DNA of 64,000 bases, from assembly GCF_900100765.1 (NCBI RefSeq), contig NZ_FNFO01000002.1, forward strand, positions 837,222-901,221. The letters run 5' to 3'. Numbering within the stretch: the first letter of the stretch is position 1; every line of letters starts with the position of its first letter. A program made the translations under genes and the position numbers. This document shows, in pieces, positions 16,604-25,156 of this stretch. The stretch comes from Catalinimonas alkaloidigena. Lineage in GTDB: Bacteria; Bacteroidota; Bacteroidia; Cytophagales; Flexibacteraceae. The notes beneath the pieces were generated by a model. The model searched no databases and had not been told where the DNA came from. It worked only from the letters and a program-made list of their open reading frames with translations.

Positions 16604-19399
16604 ATGAAACAGGTACGCTTTCTTCTTTTCCTCCTGGTGCTGGTCACGGCGATTGCCCCGTGGGTCCGCGCGCAAAACAGCCCCGTATTGATCACCGGAC
16701 AGGTCCACGATACCCAAACGCAGGAACCCCTGATTGGCGTCAACGTCATGGTCCAGGGCACCGTAACCGGTACCATCACCGATGCCGACGGAAATTTCAG
16801 CCTGCGTACGCAGTTGCGCCTGCCGCTGGTGCTGGTCTTTTCGATGGTGGGATTCGAGCCTCGGGAGGTCACGCTCAACAGCGCTAACACCGGCCTGAAC
16901 GTTTCGCTCAATGCACAGACCGTCCTGGCCGACGAAGTGGTGGTTACGGCTTCGCGGGTAGAAGAACGCATTGCGCGGTCGCCGGTCGCCATCGATAAGC
17001 TCGACATTCGGGCCATCAAGGAGACACCCGCCCCGACCTTTTTCGATGCGCTGGAAAGCGTGAAGGGCATTCAGATGACAACGTCGAGCATGGGCTTCAA
17101 GGTGCCGAACGCGCGTGGCTTCAACAATACGACCAACGCGCGTTTTACCCAACTGGTCGACGGAACCGACGTGCAGTCGCCCGGCATCGGAGCACCGATT
17201 GCAAACACACTCGGCCCGACGGAACTCGATATTGAAAGTATTGAAATTATGCCCGGGGCTTCGTCGGCCCTCTACGGCATGAATGCCCTGAACGGAATGA
17301 TCAACATCCAGACCAAAAGCCCATTCCTTTACCAGGGCCTGAGCGTCTACCAGAAAGTGGCAGTCAACCACATCAACGATCCCGATCTGCCGGCAAAGCC
17401 GTTTACCGAAACGGCCCTGCGCTACGCCAAGGCCTTTAACGACCGCTTTGCTGTTAAAATCAACCTGGGGTACACACGAGGCACCGACTGGGTCGCCAAC
17501 GATACGCGCGACCTGAACCCGGATGCCAACGCTTCGGTAGGCCTGACCGGTGCCGATAATCCGGGGCTGGACCCGATCAACAGCTATGGCAACGAAAACT
17601 CGAACCGGCGTAACCTTGAGGTCGACGGAAAGCTTTATCAGGTGCGGCGCACAGGCTATTACGATCGGGAGATCACTAACTACAACATCGAAAACATCAA
17701 AGCCGATGTGGCCCTGCACTACCGTCTGACCGAGCGCCTGGAGGCCATCTATACCTACAAAGTGGGTCGTGCCGACGCCAATTACACGCGCGGGAACCGC
17801 ATTGGCCTCGACGACTTTCTGCTGCAACAGCACCGGGTGGAACTGAAGGGCCCGCGTTTCCTGCTGCGCGCTTACGAAGTGCACGAAAATTCCGGCAATA
17901 GCTACAACATGCGTCCGCTGGGCGAAAACCTGGATCGCTCCTTCAAGTCAGACGACGTGTGGTTTGCCGACTATAAAACGGCGCTGACGACACAGCTCGA
18001 CGCCGGCGTAGCGCAGGCAGAAGCCCACCGGCTGGCGCGTCAGGCTGCCGATGCGGGTCGATTCCAGCCCGGCACGCCGGAGTTTGAGGCGGAACGCAAA
18101 CGGCTGATCGGCATCAACAACTGGGACCAGGGCGCCTGGTTGCTCATGAAAAACCGCTTCTATCAGGCCGAAGGGCAGTACGACCTGAGCGAGCTGGTCA
18201 ACAACCGGTTCAACCTGCTGGTGGGAGCCGACCACCGAACCTATGTAATTTATCCGGACGGCAACAGTTTCATCAATCCGGACGAGCCAGGCGAAAATCT
18301 GTACTACAGCAAGACCGGCGGTTTTGTGCAGATAAGCCGGACGATGCTGGACAAACGCCTGAAGGTGACGGGATCGTTGCGCCTCGACAAGGCCGACTAT
18401 TTCAAAAGCAAACTCAACCCACGGGTTTCGGTGGTGTATACGGCCAATGAAGTGCACAACTTCCGGGTTTCGTACCAGAACGGCTATCGCTTTCCGACCA
18501 TTTTCGAAGGGTTTTCGTACGTGAACAACGGCGGCATCCGGCGCCTGGGAGGCTTGCCCCTGATGTCGCAGCGGGATCAGATTTTCGAAAACTCGTACGT
18601 GCGCTCGTCGGTCGATGCGTTCCAAAAAGCGGTGGTGAGCGATGTCAATACCCTGGGACTGACCCGCGAAGAAGCGGCACTGAAGAACAAAGATCTCCTG
18701 CTCCGCAACACCTACACTTATCTGCAACCCGAGCACATCCACGCGTTCGATGCGGGCTATCGCGCTTCGCTTTTCAACAACAAGCTGTACGTCGATGTGG
18801 ATTTGTATTTCAACATCTACAGCAACTTCATCGATCAGCTGGAGGTCGCGGTGCCCAACCGGGGAACCATCGGGCAGGTACAGGAAGGGGGCGTCGATTC
18901 CACCCTTTTCCAGATGGTCGACACCCGTACGCAGGAGCGGTACCGCATGTGGACCAATTCGACCAGCATCACGTATAACTACGGCGCTTCGGTGGGACTG
19001 GCCTACAACCTGTACAAGAATTATACGCTGAGCGGCAACCTGAGCTATGCAGTGCTGGACCGCGTCGCCAAACGCGATCCGCTCGAAGCCGCCTTCAACA
19101 CGCCCCAATACATAGTCAACATGAGTTTCGGCAACCGGCAGGTGCTCAAAAACCTGGGCTATAACCTGGCCTGGCACTGGCAGGATGCCTTCCTGTGGAA
19201 AGCGTCGCTGGCCAACGGCACCGTACCGGCCTACCAAACGGTCGACGCGCAGGTGACTTACCGCGTGCCTTCCTGGAAGGCGACCGCGAAGCTGGGAGGC
19301 TCTAATCTGCTCAACCACCGTTACGTCCAGTACATCGGCGGACCTACGGTCGGCGCGATTTACTACTTGGCCCTGACGTTCGACGGCTTACTGAACTAA
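16604..19399 (+). CDS. TonB-dependent outer-membrane receptor
   Basis: A 931-residue receptor. A signal peptide is followed by a carboxypeptidase-like beta-sandwich at about 28-105 (ITGQVHDTQTQEPLIGVNVM), then EVVVTASRVEERIARSPVAI and a plug containing RGFNNTTNARFTQLVDGTD and PGASSALYGMNALNGMI. The C-terminal barrel closes in LALTFDGLLN. It is not SusC-like in length or motifs and has no SusD partner, so it resembles receptors for small ligands rather than glycans. ATG 16604 is chosen over the in-frame start four codons upstream because it begins the signal peptide. The next gene, a TauE-type transporter, starts 31 bp downstream and is likely co-transcribed. Confidence 0.92.
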   Translation: MKQVRFLLFLLVLVTAIAPWVRAQNSPVLITGQVHDTQTQEPLIGVNVMVQGTVTGTITDADGNFSLRTQLRLPLVLVFSMVGFEPREVTLNSANTGLNVSLNAQTVLADEVVVTASRVEERIARSPVAIDKLDIRAIKETPAPTFFDALESVKGIQMTTSSMGFKVPNARGFNNTTNARFTQLVDGTDVQSPGIGAPIANTLGPTELDIESIEIMPGASSALYGMNALNGMINIQTKSPFLYQGLSVYQKVAVNHINDPDLPAKPFTETALRYAKAFNDRFAVKINLGYTRGTDWVANDTRDLNPDANASVGLTGADNPGLDPINSYGNENSNRRNLEVDGKLYQVRRTGYYDREITNYNIENIKADVALHYRLTERLEAIYTYKVGRADANYTRGNRIGLDDFLLQQHRVELKGPRFLLRAYEVHENSGNSYNMRPLGENLDRSFKSDDVWFADYKTALTTQLDAGVAQAEAHRLARQAADAGRFQPGTPEFEAERKRLIGINNWDQGAWLLMKNRFYQAEGQYDLSELVNNRFNLLVGADHRTYVIYPDGNSFINPDEPGENLYYSKTGGFVQISRTMLDKRLKVTGSLRLDKADYFKSKLNPRVSVVYTANEVHNFRVSYQNGYRFPTIFEGFSYVNNGGIRRLGGLPLMSQRDQIFENSYVRSSVDAFQKAVVSDVNTLGLTREEAALKNKDLLLRNTYTYLQPEHIHAFDAGYRASLFNNKLYVDVDLYFNIYSNFIDQLEVAVPNRGTIGQVQEGGVDSTLFQMVDTRTQERYRMWTNSTSITYNYGASVGLAYNLYKNYTLSGNLSYAVLDRVAKRDPLEAAFNTPQYIVNMSFGNRQVLKNLGYNLAWHWQDAFLWKASLANGTVPAYQTVDAQVTYRVPSWKATAKLGGSNLLNHRYVQYIGGPTVGAIYYLALTFDGLLN

Positions 19400-19430
19400 C
19401 CACTTTTTCTAATCCTTGCGGAGCAATTCC

Positions 19431-20366
19431 ATGAAACGAATCATGAACCAGGTAGCGGGCGTGTTGCACATTCCCGCCCTGACCATCGGTGCTAAAACGT
19501 ACCATCCCGGGCGACTGTTGATGCTCCTGCTGTCGCTCGTGTTTCTTTACAGCATGATGTTGCTGGTCGACTGGATCGGGTGGGGGCAGCTACTCGCGTT
19601 CAAGAGCGTGCTGTACGAGCACCGCGTCGAACTTCTGCAGTACATGGCCGTCGGGTTTGTTGCGCAACTGATCGATGGCGCGCTGGGCATGGCCTACGGG
19701 GTGAGTTCCACCTCGTTTCTGCTGAGCCTGGGGTTGCCTCCGGCCGCCGCCAGCGCCAGCGTGCACCTGGCCGAGGTATTCACCACGGGTTTTTCGGGGC
19801 TGGCTCACCTCACGTTCCGAAACGTGAGCCGGAAACTGCTGGGACGGCTCATTTTGCCGGGGATGATCGGTGCGGCGGCCGGTGCCTATCTGCTGAGCAG
19901 CTTCGACGGTGATTTTATGAAACCGTTCATTTCGCTCTACCTCCTGATCATGGGGGGCATCATCATCCGCAAGGCGTTGCGCAAACAATCGCCTGCCGAG
20001 CAATCCACGAAGAACCTGGGCGCACTGGCCGCATTCGGCGGACTGGTCGATGCCATTGGTGGCGGAGGCTGGGGGCCGGTCGTGACCACCACGTTGCTGG
20101 GGCGGGGACACCACGCCCGTTACGTAATTGGGTCGGTCAATACGGCCGAGTTTTTTGTGGCGCTGACCAGCTCGATCTTCTTTCTGCTGATGCTGGGCAG
20201 CCAGCCGTGGCTCATCGTGATGGGGCTGGTGTTGGGCGGGCTCTTCTCGGCGCCGTTGGCCGCGTGGCTCTGCCAGCGCCTGAAGCCGCGCACGCTGATG
20301 CTGATCGTCGGGACGGTGATTATCCTCCTGAGCCTGCGCACCGTATTCACCAGTTGGGTACTGTAA
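19431..20366 (+). CDS. TauE/SafE (TSUP) family membrane transporter
   Basis: A 311-residue inner-membrane protein with about eight helices. It shows the TSUP signatures AQLIDGALGMAYGVSSTSFL in the first half and GGLVDAIGGGGWGPVVTTTL in the second. Family members move sulfite, sulfoacetate and related organosulfur anions, usually outward. ATG 19431 is preceded by GGAG. Its place behind a TonB receptor under a probable Cys-rich Rrf2 regulator suggests a role in sulfur handling, though that is inferred from context. The substrate cannot be read from sequence. Confidence 0.9.
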   Translation: MKRIMNQVAGVLHIPALTIGAKTYHPGRLLMLLLSLVFLYSMMLLVDWIGWGQLLAFKSVLYEHRVELLQYMAVGFVAQLIDGALGMAYGVSSTSFLLSLGLPPAAASASVHLAEVFTTGFSGLAHLTFRNVSRKLLGRLILPGMIGAAAGAYLLSSFDGDFMKPFISLYLLIMGGIIIRKALRKQSPAEQSTKNLGALAAFGGLVDAIGGGGWGPVVTTTLLGRGHHARYVIGSVNTAEFFVALTSSIFFLLMLGSQPWLIVMGLVLGGLFSAPLAAWLCQRLKPRTLMLIVGTVIILLSLRTVFTSWVL

Positions 20367-20435
20367 CGCATTTGAAATTTTGCTACCTTACGTGCCCTTG
20401 ATTTTTAGATTATTCATCCCAAAATACTTACTATC

Positions 20436-21074
20436 ATGGCACTTCGATTAGGCGATGTAGCTCCTGATTTTACCGCTGAAACGACAGAAGGCACCATTCA
20501 TTTTCACGAATGGCTGGGCGATAGCTGGGGCGTACTTTTTTCGCACCCGGCCGATTTTACGCCCGTTTGCACCACGGAACTAGGCACTGTGGCGCGCTAT
20601 AAACCTGAGTTCGAAAAGCGTAATGTAAAGGTGATCGCCCTGAGTGTAGATCCGCTCGGATCGCACAACGAATGGGTAAAGGACATCAACGAAACCCAGA
20701 AAACCAACGTGAACTACCCGATGATTGCGGACGAAGATCAGCACGTGGCGAAGCTCTACGACATGATCCACCCCAATGCGTCGGACACGCTGACCGTACG
20801 TTCGGTGTTCATCATCGGAGCCGATAAAAAAATAAAGCTGATTCTGACGTATCCGGCCTCAACCGGGCGCAATTTCGACGAGATTCTGCGGGTGATCGAC
20901 AGCTTGCAGCTCACGGCGAATTATAGTGTGGCGACTCCCGCCAACTGGCAGCACGGGCAGGACGTGGTGATTTCGCCTTCGATCAAGGACGAAGACATTC
21001 CGGCCAAGTTTCCGAAAGGTCACCAGAAGGTGAAGCCGTACCTGCGTACGACGCCGCAGCCTAACCTGGACTAG
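20436..21074 (+). CDS. 1-Cys peroxiredoxin (Prx6 type)
   Basis: A 212-residue cytosolic peroxidase that reduces peroxides at Cys45 in the motif HPADFTPVCTTELG. The Prx6-type C-terminal extension is present (VISPSIKDEDIPAKFPKG). No partner resolving cysteine is seen, which fits the 1-Cys class. It follows the TauE-like gene after 69 bp and ends at a strong terminator. It may be read through from the upstream cluster or have its own promoter. Confidence 0.94.
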   Translation: MALRLGDVAPDFTAETTEGTIHFHEWLGDSWGVLFSHPADFTPVCTTELGTVARYKPEFEKRNVKVIALSVDPLGSHNEWVKDINETQKTNVNYPMIADEDQHVAKLYDMIHPNASDTLTVRSVFIIGADKKIKLILTYPASTGRNFDEILRVIDSLQLTANYSVATPANWQHGQDVVISPSIKDEDIPAKFPKGHQKVKPYLRTTPQPNLD

Positions 21075-21096
21075 TCAACACGACTTTTAAACCCAC

Positions 21097-21132
21097 AAAA
21101 AAAGCCCGCGACCAGAAGTTGCGGGCTTTTTT
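21097..21132. terminator. Bidirectional terminator
   Basis: AAAAAGCCCGC pairs with GCGGGCTTTTTT around a 10-11 base loop. It separates the peroxiredoxin gene from the convergent TolC gene and has A/T tracts on both sides. Confidence 0.85.
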
Positions 21133-21149
21133 AGGTTCAGGTGGTTTGG

Positions 21150-22514
21150 TTATTCAATAAAATCTTCGCGCAACTGGCCCGTCTGGTAATCGAGCATAAT
21201 CTTGCGAAATACGTTGGCAAAACGGGCCTGCGCCAGTTCGGACTTGGCTTGCACGAGGTTGGTGTTGGCCGTATACAGTTCTACAAAATCGCCCGCGCCC
21301 AACTTGAACCGCTCGTTCTGCGCCTCGTACGCGAGTTGCGCCGCCTCAACACTGATTTTAGCGGCATCGAGTTGTTCGACAGCGGCCTGGTATTCCAGCA
21401 GCGCCGTCTGTATGTCGGTAAAGATGGTCCGTTTCAGCTTCTCTTCGTTGAGCTGGGCTTCGCGCAGTTGAGTTTTGGCGCGAATTACTGTGGTGCGGGT
21501 CTGGTAACGACTGAAAATCGGGATGCTCAGACTCAGACCATAATAGGTGTTAGGGTTACGAACCCAGAATTGCTCGTCGAACGGAACCACACTTTCCTCG
21601 CCCGCCGGGTTTTGCTGCCGTACGGAGGTGGAGTAGCGGGTCGCGTATTCGTAGAACGCCGAAAGCGTAGGCATGTAGCTGGCCCGCTGCACTTGCAAAT
21701 TGCTCTGCCAGGCTTCGATCAGCTTTTCCTGCTGCTGCACATCGGGTCGGTTTTGTAGGGCCAGATCGTACATTTCGTTCAGATCCAGGCTGTTGTTTTC
21801 GAGCTGAATGCTGTTTTCGACCGATTGCGGGCTGCTGAGGTAAAAGGGGCGGGTAGGCGGGAGCTGTAGCAATTGGATGAACTGGGCCTGATCGACCCGA
21901 TATTTGTTCTTGGCCTGGATTAACTGTAACGCCAGTTTTTTGACCTGAGCCCGCTGGTTGTAATAGTCGGTAATGGGGCGTGTGCCAATTTCCGCATAGT
22001 TTTCGAGCAGCGTTTCCAGTTGCTGCTGGTCGTCCAGGTTCTGCTGCGCGATGGCGACCAACTCACGGTCCAGGAGGACTTGCAGGTAATTCTGCGCAAC
22101 CAGCGAGACGAGTTGCTGGCGCTGTTGTTCGATGCCTTTGCGTTGCGCGATGACCTGTGCCTGACTCGCCCGCAGTTGGTTGATCCGCCCAAACCCTTGG
22201 AACAAGTTCAGGTTGGCCGTAAAACCAGCATTCATCTGTTCGAGCGTTGTCGTAAACAGCCGCCCGGTCGACTGGTCGAAGTACAACCCTTTGGAGCGAA
22301 ACGCATTAGAGTAGAGAGATGCACTGGGCAGAAAGTTGGCGTAAGCCTGCGCGCGTTGTGCTTCGTTCAGGTCCAACTGGTTTTCGAGCAACCGCAGGTC
22401 CAGGTTCTGCTGACGGGCAATGCGCACGGCCTGCTCGAACGTGAGGGTGTCGGTCTGTGCCGCGGCCGAAAAGGCGACGCACGTTCCAAGCAGGAGACAG
22501 AAGAGTTTTTTCAT
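21150..22514 (-). CDS. TolC-family outer-membrane efflux protein
   Basis: A 454-residue outer-membrane channel protein. It has a signal peptide (MKKLFCLLLGTCVAFSAAAQ) and then two long alpha-helical repeats typical of TolC. These start with LTFEQAVRIARQQNLDLRLL and, in the second half, LNEMYDLALQNRPDVQQQEK. It forms the exit duct of tripartite exporters. Its start overlaps the upstream ATPase gene by 4 bp (ATGA), so the two are translationally coupled. No adaptor or permease gene is adjacent. Confidence 0.92.
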   Translation of the reverse strand: MKKLFCLLLGTCVAFSAAAQTDTLTFEQAVRIARQQNLDLRLLENQLDLNEAQRAQAYANFLPSASLYSNAFRSKGLYFDQSTGRLFTTTLEQMNAGFTANLNLFQGFGRINQLRASQAQVIAQRKGIEQQRQQLVSLVAQNYLQVLLDRELVAIAQQNLDDQQQLETLLENYAEIGTRPITDYYNQRAQVKKLALQLIQAKNKYRVDQAQFIQLLQLPPTRPFYLSSPQSVENSIQLENNSLDLNEMYDLALQNRPDVQQQEKLIEAWQSNLQVQRASYMPTLSAFYEYATRYSTSVRQQNPAGEESVVPFDEQFWVRNPNTYYGLSLSIPIFSRYQTRTTVIRAKTQLREAQLNEEKLKRTIFTDIQTALLEYQAAVEQLDAAKISVEAAQLAYEAQNERFKLGAGDFVELYTANTNLVQAKSELAQARFANVFRKIMLDYQTGQLREDFIE

Positions 22515-23218
22515 GACAAAGACGAGTTGGCGCTGATGGGTTGAGTTTTTTCATCGCTGACGACCATGCCGTCCAACAATTGCACGATGCGCCCGCCGTA
22601 CTGTGCGTTCTCTTCCGAGTGCGTTACCTGCAGGATCGTAATGCCTTCTTCCTGATTCAGCTTCTGGAACAGCTCCATGATTTTTCGGCCCTGTTCCGAG
22701 TGCAAATTTCCCGTAGGTTCGTCGGCCAGCAGAAGCTTCGGTTGCACAGCCAGTGCCCGGGCCACGCCCACCAGCTGCTGCTGTCCGCCCGAAAGCTGGT
22801 GCGGAAACAGGTCGCGTTTGGCGACGATGTTGAAGCGGTCGAGCAGGTCAGACACAATGCGCTTGCGGTCGTCCGATTTTACTTTCTTATAAAGCAGCGG
22901 CGTCTCGATGTTTTCGTAAACCGTCAGCTCGTCGATGAGGTGATAGGCCTGGAAGATGAACCCGATGTTGTTCTTGTGGAGATCCGACCGTTTCCGTTCG
23001 CTGAACGTATGCACCGGTTCGCCTGCAAAGTAGTACTCGCCTTCGGAGGGTTCGTCGAGCATGCCGATGATGTTCATCAGCGTGGATTTCCCCGATCCGC
23101 TAGGCCCCATGATGGTCACAAATTCTCCTTTTTCAATCTCCAAATTGATATCTTTCAGTACAAAAGTCTGGTGGAGTTTGGTGCGGTAGTACTTGTCGAT
23201 GTGTCGGAGCTGAATCAT
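22511..23218 (-). CDS. ABC transporter ATPase, LolD/MacB type
   Basis: A 235-residue ATP-binding subunit. It has Walker A GPSGSGKST, Q-loop FIFQAYHLIDELTVYEN, signature LSGGQQQ, Walker B LLLADEPTG and the switch His in LQVTHSEE. It belongs to the MacB/LolD/FtsE-like group that powers extrusion rather than import. ATG 23218 (MIQLRHIDKYY) starts the domain correctly, and upstream in-frame codons look non-coding. It overlaps tolC by 4 bp. The cognate permease and periplasmic adaptor are missing from the neighbourhood. Confidence 0.92.
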   Translation of the reverse strand: MIQLRHIDKYYRTKLHQTFVLKDINLEIEKGEFVTIMGPSGSGKSTLMNIIGMLDEPSEGEYYFAGEPVHTFSERKRSDLHKNNIGFIFQAYHLIDELTVYENIETPLLYKKVKSDDRKRIVSDLLDRFNIVAKRDLFPHQLSGGQQQLVGVARALAVQPKLLLADEPTGNLHSEQGRKIMELFQKLNQEEGITILQVTHSEENAQYGGRIVQLLDGMVVSDEKTQPISANSSLS

Positions 23219-23452
23219 GATGATCGGATTTTGTTGGATGATGATCGAATAGCCGTTGCCAACAAGCATGCCATGTCCCACAGGGTGAATCAGAGGCCGA
23301 AAAGTGGGGGAGTTGTGTCCGATAACGGACAGCGGGTGTTCGGTTGCGTACAAGCAAAAGGCCCCAAACGAAACGATGCTGCGGGAAAGTAGCGTGTCGG
23401 CACGAAAAAGCTACGCTACGAAATTTCCGGGCACAAAACAAAATCTAATCCC

Positions 23453-23460
23453 TATATTTG
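23453..23460 (+). promoter_or_regulatory. Possible -7 element for symporter gene
   Basis: TATATTTG matches the Bacteroidota -7 consensus TAnnTTTG exactly, about 100 bp before the symporter gene. No clear TTTG is found at the expected -33 distance, so this is weak. Confidence 0.3.
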
Positions 23461-23563
23461 ACGCTATAGGGTGTATTTTGTGCATTTGCATGCGCAACTA
23501 CCTTTCGCCCGTAACGGTTACTTCGTTCGTCAATCAAACGCTTTCATCTCCTAATTTTTCTGC

Positions 23564-25081
23564 ATGAAAAGAGTTATACTTTTCTTATCTGCTCTGCTGT
23601 TGCTGAGCCCGGTATGCTACGGACAAGAGGCAGCACAAACCATCGACCAGCAAATCAATTCTGTTTTTGAGCCGGTGACCGAGGCCATTGAGGCGGTGGT
23701 GTTCTTTACCATTCCTGTCGGTGGCGGGCGGTCCATTCCTTTCGTCCTGATCTGGCTCATTGTAGGCGCCTCCGTGTTTACCGTCTACATGGGATTTATC
23801 AACATTCGGGGCTTCAAACACGCCATCGACGTGGTCCGAGGCCGTTTCGACGATCCTAACGATGCCGGTGAAGTAAGTCACTTTCAGGCACTTACGGCAG
23901 CACTATCCGGAACGGTCGGAATCGGCAACATCGGCGGTGTGGCCCTGGCCATCTCGACCGGTGGGCCGGGGGCTACGTTTTGGATGATCCTGGCCGGGCT
24001 ATTGGGGATGTCGTCCAAATTTGTAGAATGTACGCTGGGCCTGAAATACCGTGACGAACACGCAGACGGTACGGTTTCGGGCGGACCGATGTATTACCTG
24101 AGTAAAGGATTCGCCAAGCGCGGTTGGGGCGGCGTCGGAAAAGTACTGGCGGGTTTCTTTGCCATTGCCTGTATCGGCGGATCGTTCGGGGGGGGGAATA
24201 TGGTGCAGATCAACCAGGCTACCCAACAGTTGATTCAGGTAACCGGCGGCGAAGAAAGCTTCTTTTTTGAGAACAAATGGTTGTTTGGGGTCGTGATGGC
24301 TCTGGTCATTGCGGTCATCATCATCGGGGGGATCCGCAGCATCGCGAAGGTGACGGACAAAGTAGTCCCCTTTATGGTCGGGATTTACATCCTGGGCGCC
24401 CTTGCTGTAATTGCGGTGAATTTTCGGCAGATTCCGACGGCTTTTTCCGCCATTATTGAAGGGGCGTTTTCGCCCGATGCTGTGTTCGGTGGTATCTTGG
24501 GCGTTCTGTTGGTAGGATTTCAGCGTGCCGCGTTTTCGAACGAGGCTGGGGTGGGATCGGCTTCAATCGCCCACTCCGCTGCCAAGACCGACGAACCGAT
24601 CAGTGAAGGCATTGTCGCCTTGCTGGAGCCCTTTATCGACACGGTCGTAATCTGTACAATGACGGCCCTGGTGATCATCATTACCGATGCCTATCAGGCA
24701 GGCGATTCTGAAGGGGTGCGTCTTACTTCCCGGTCATTTGCTACGGTCTTTTCCTGGTTCCCTTACGTGCTCTCCATCGCGGTCATCCTGTTTGCGCTGT
24801 CTACCATGATTTCCTGGTCTTATTACGGCCTGAAAGCCTGGACGTACCTGTTCGGTGAAACGCGTGCGGCCGATATCTCTTATAAAGTGATCTTCTGCAT
24901 TTTCGTTGTGGTAGGGTCTGCCATCAAAGCCACCAGCGTATTCGACTTTGGCGATGCCATGATTTTCGCCATGTGTTTTCCCAACATGGCGGGATTGTAT
25001 CTGTTAGCGCCCGAAGTGAAACGCGACCTGACCCGTTACCTGAAGGAAGTAAAATCGGGGAAAATCAAGCAGTATTTTTAA
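23564..25081 (+). CDS. Sodium:alanine/glycine symporter (AGCS family)
   Basis: A 505-residue inner-membrane transporter with about ten to eleven helices. It takes up alanine or glycine with sodium. AGCS hallmarks are [20 protein letters not shown] near residue 110, [20 protein letters not shown], the EYR-like [20 protein letters not shown], and [20 protein letters not shown]. An N-terminal signal-like helix precedes the transporter core, as in other Bacteroidota members. It is monocistronic with a downstream terminator. Confidence 0.93.
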   Translation: MKRVILFLSALLLLSPVCYGQEAAQTIDQQINSVFEPVTEAIEAVVFFTIPVGGGRSIPFVLIWLIVGASVFTVYMGFINIRGFKHAIDVVRGRFDDPNDAGEVSHFQALTAALSGTVGIGNIGGVALAISTGGPGATFWMILAGLLGMSSKFVECTLGLKYRDEHADGTVSGGPMYYLSKGFAKRGWGGVGKVLAGFFAIACIGGSFGGGNMVQINQATQQLIQVTGGEESFFFENKWLFGVVMALVIAVIIIGGIRSIAKVTDKVVPFMVGIYILGALAVIAVNFRQIPTAFSAIIEGAFSPDAVFGGILGVLLVGFQRAAFSNEAGVGSASIAHSAAKTDEPISEGIVALLEPFIDTVVICTMTALVIIITDAYQAGDSEGVRLTSRSFATVFSWFPYVLSIAVILFALSTMISWSYYGLKAWTYLFGETRAADISYKVIFCIFVVVGSAIKATSVFDFGDAMIFAMCFPNMAGLYLLAPEVKRDLTRYLKEVKSGKIKQYF

Positions 25082-25102
25082 GCGATAAAAGACTTAAAAC
25101 AC

Positions 25103-25138
25103 AAAAGCCCCGGCTGCAAACTGCAACCGGGGCTTTTT
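25103..25138. terminator. Bidirectional terminator
   Basis: AAAAGCCCCGG pairs with CCGGGGCTTTTT around a 13-base loop. It separates the symporter from the convergent OmpA-type gene. Confidence 0.85.
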
Positions 25139-25156
25139 AATGTCTATCTACTAGCT

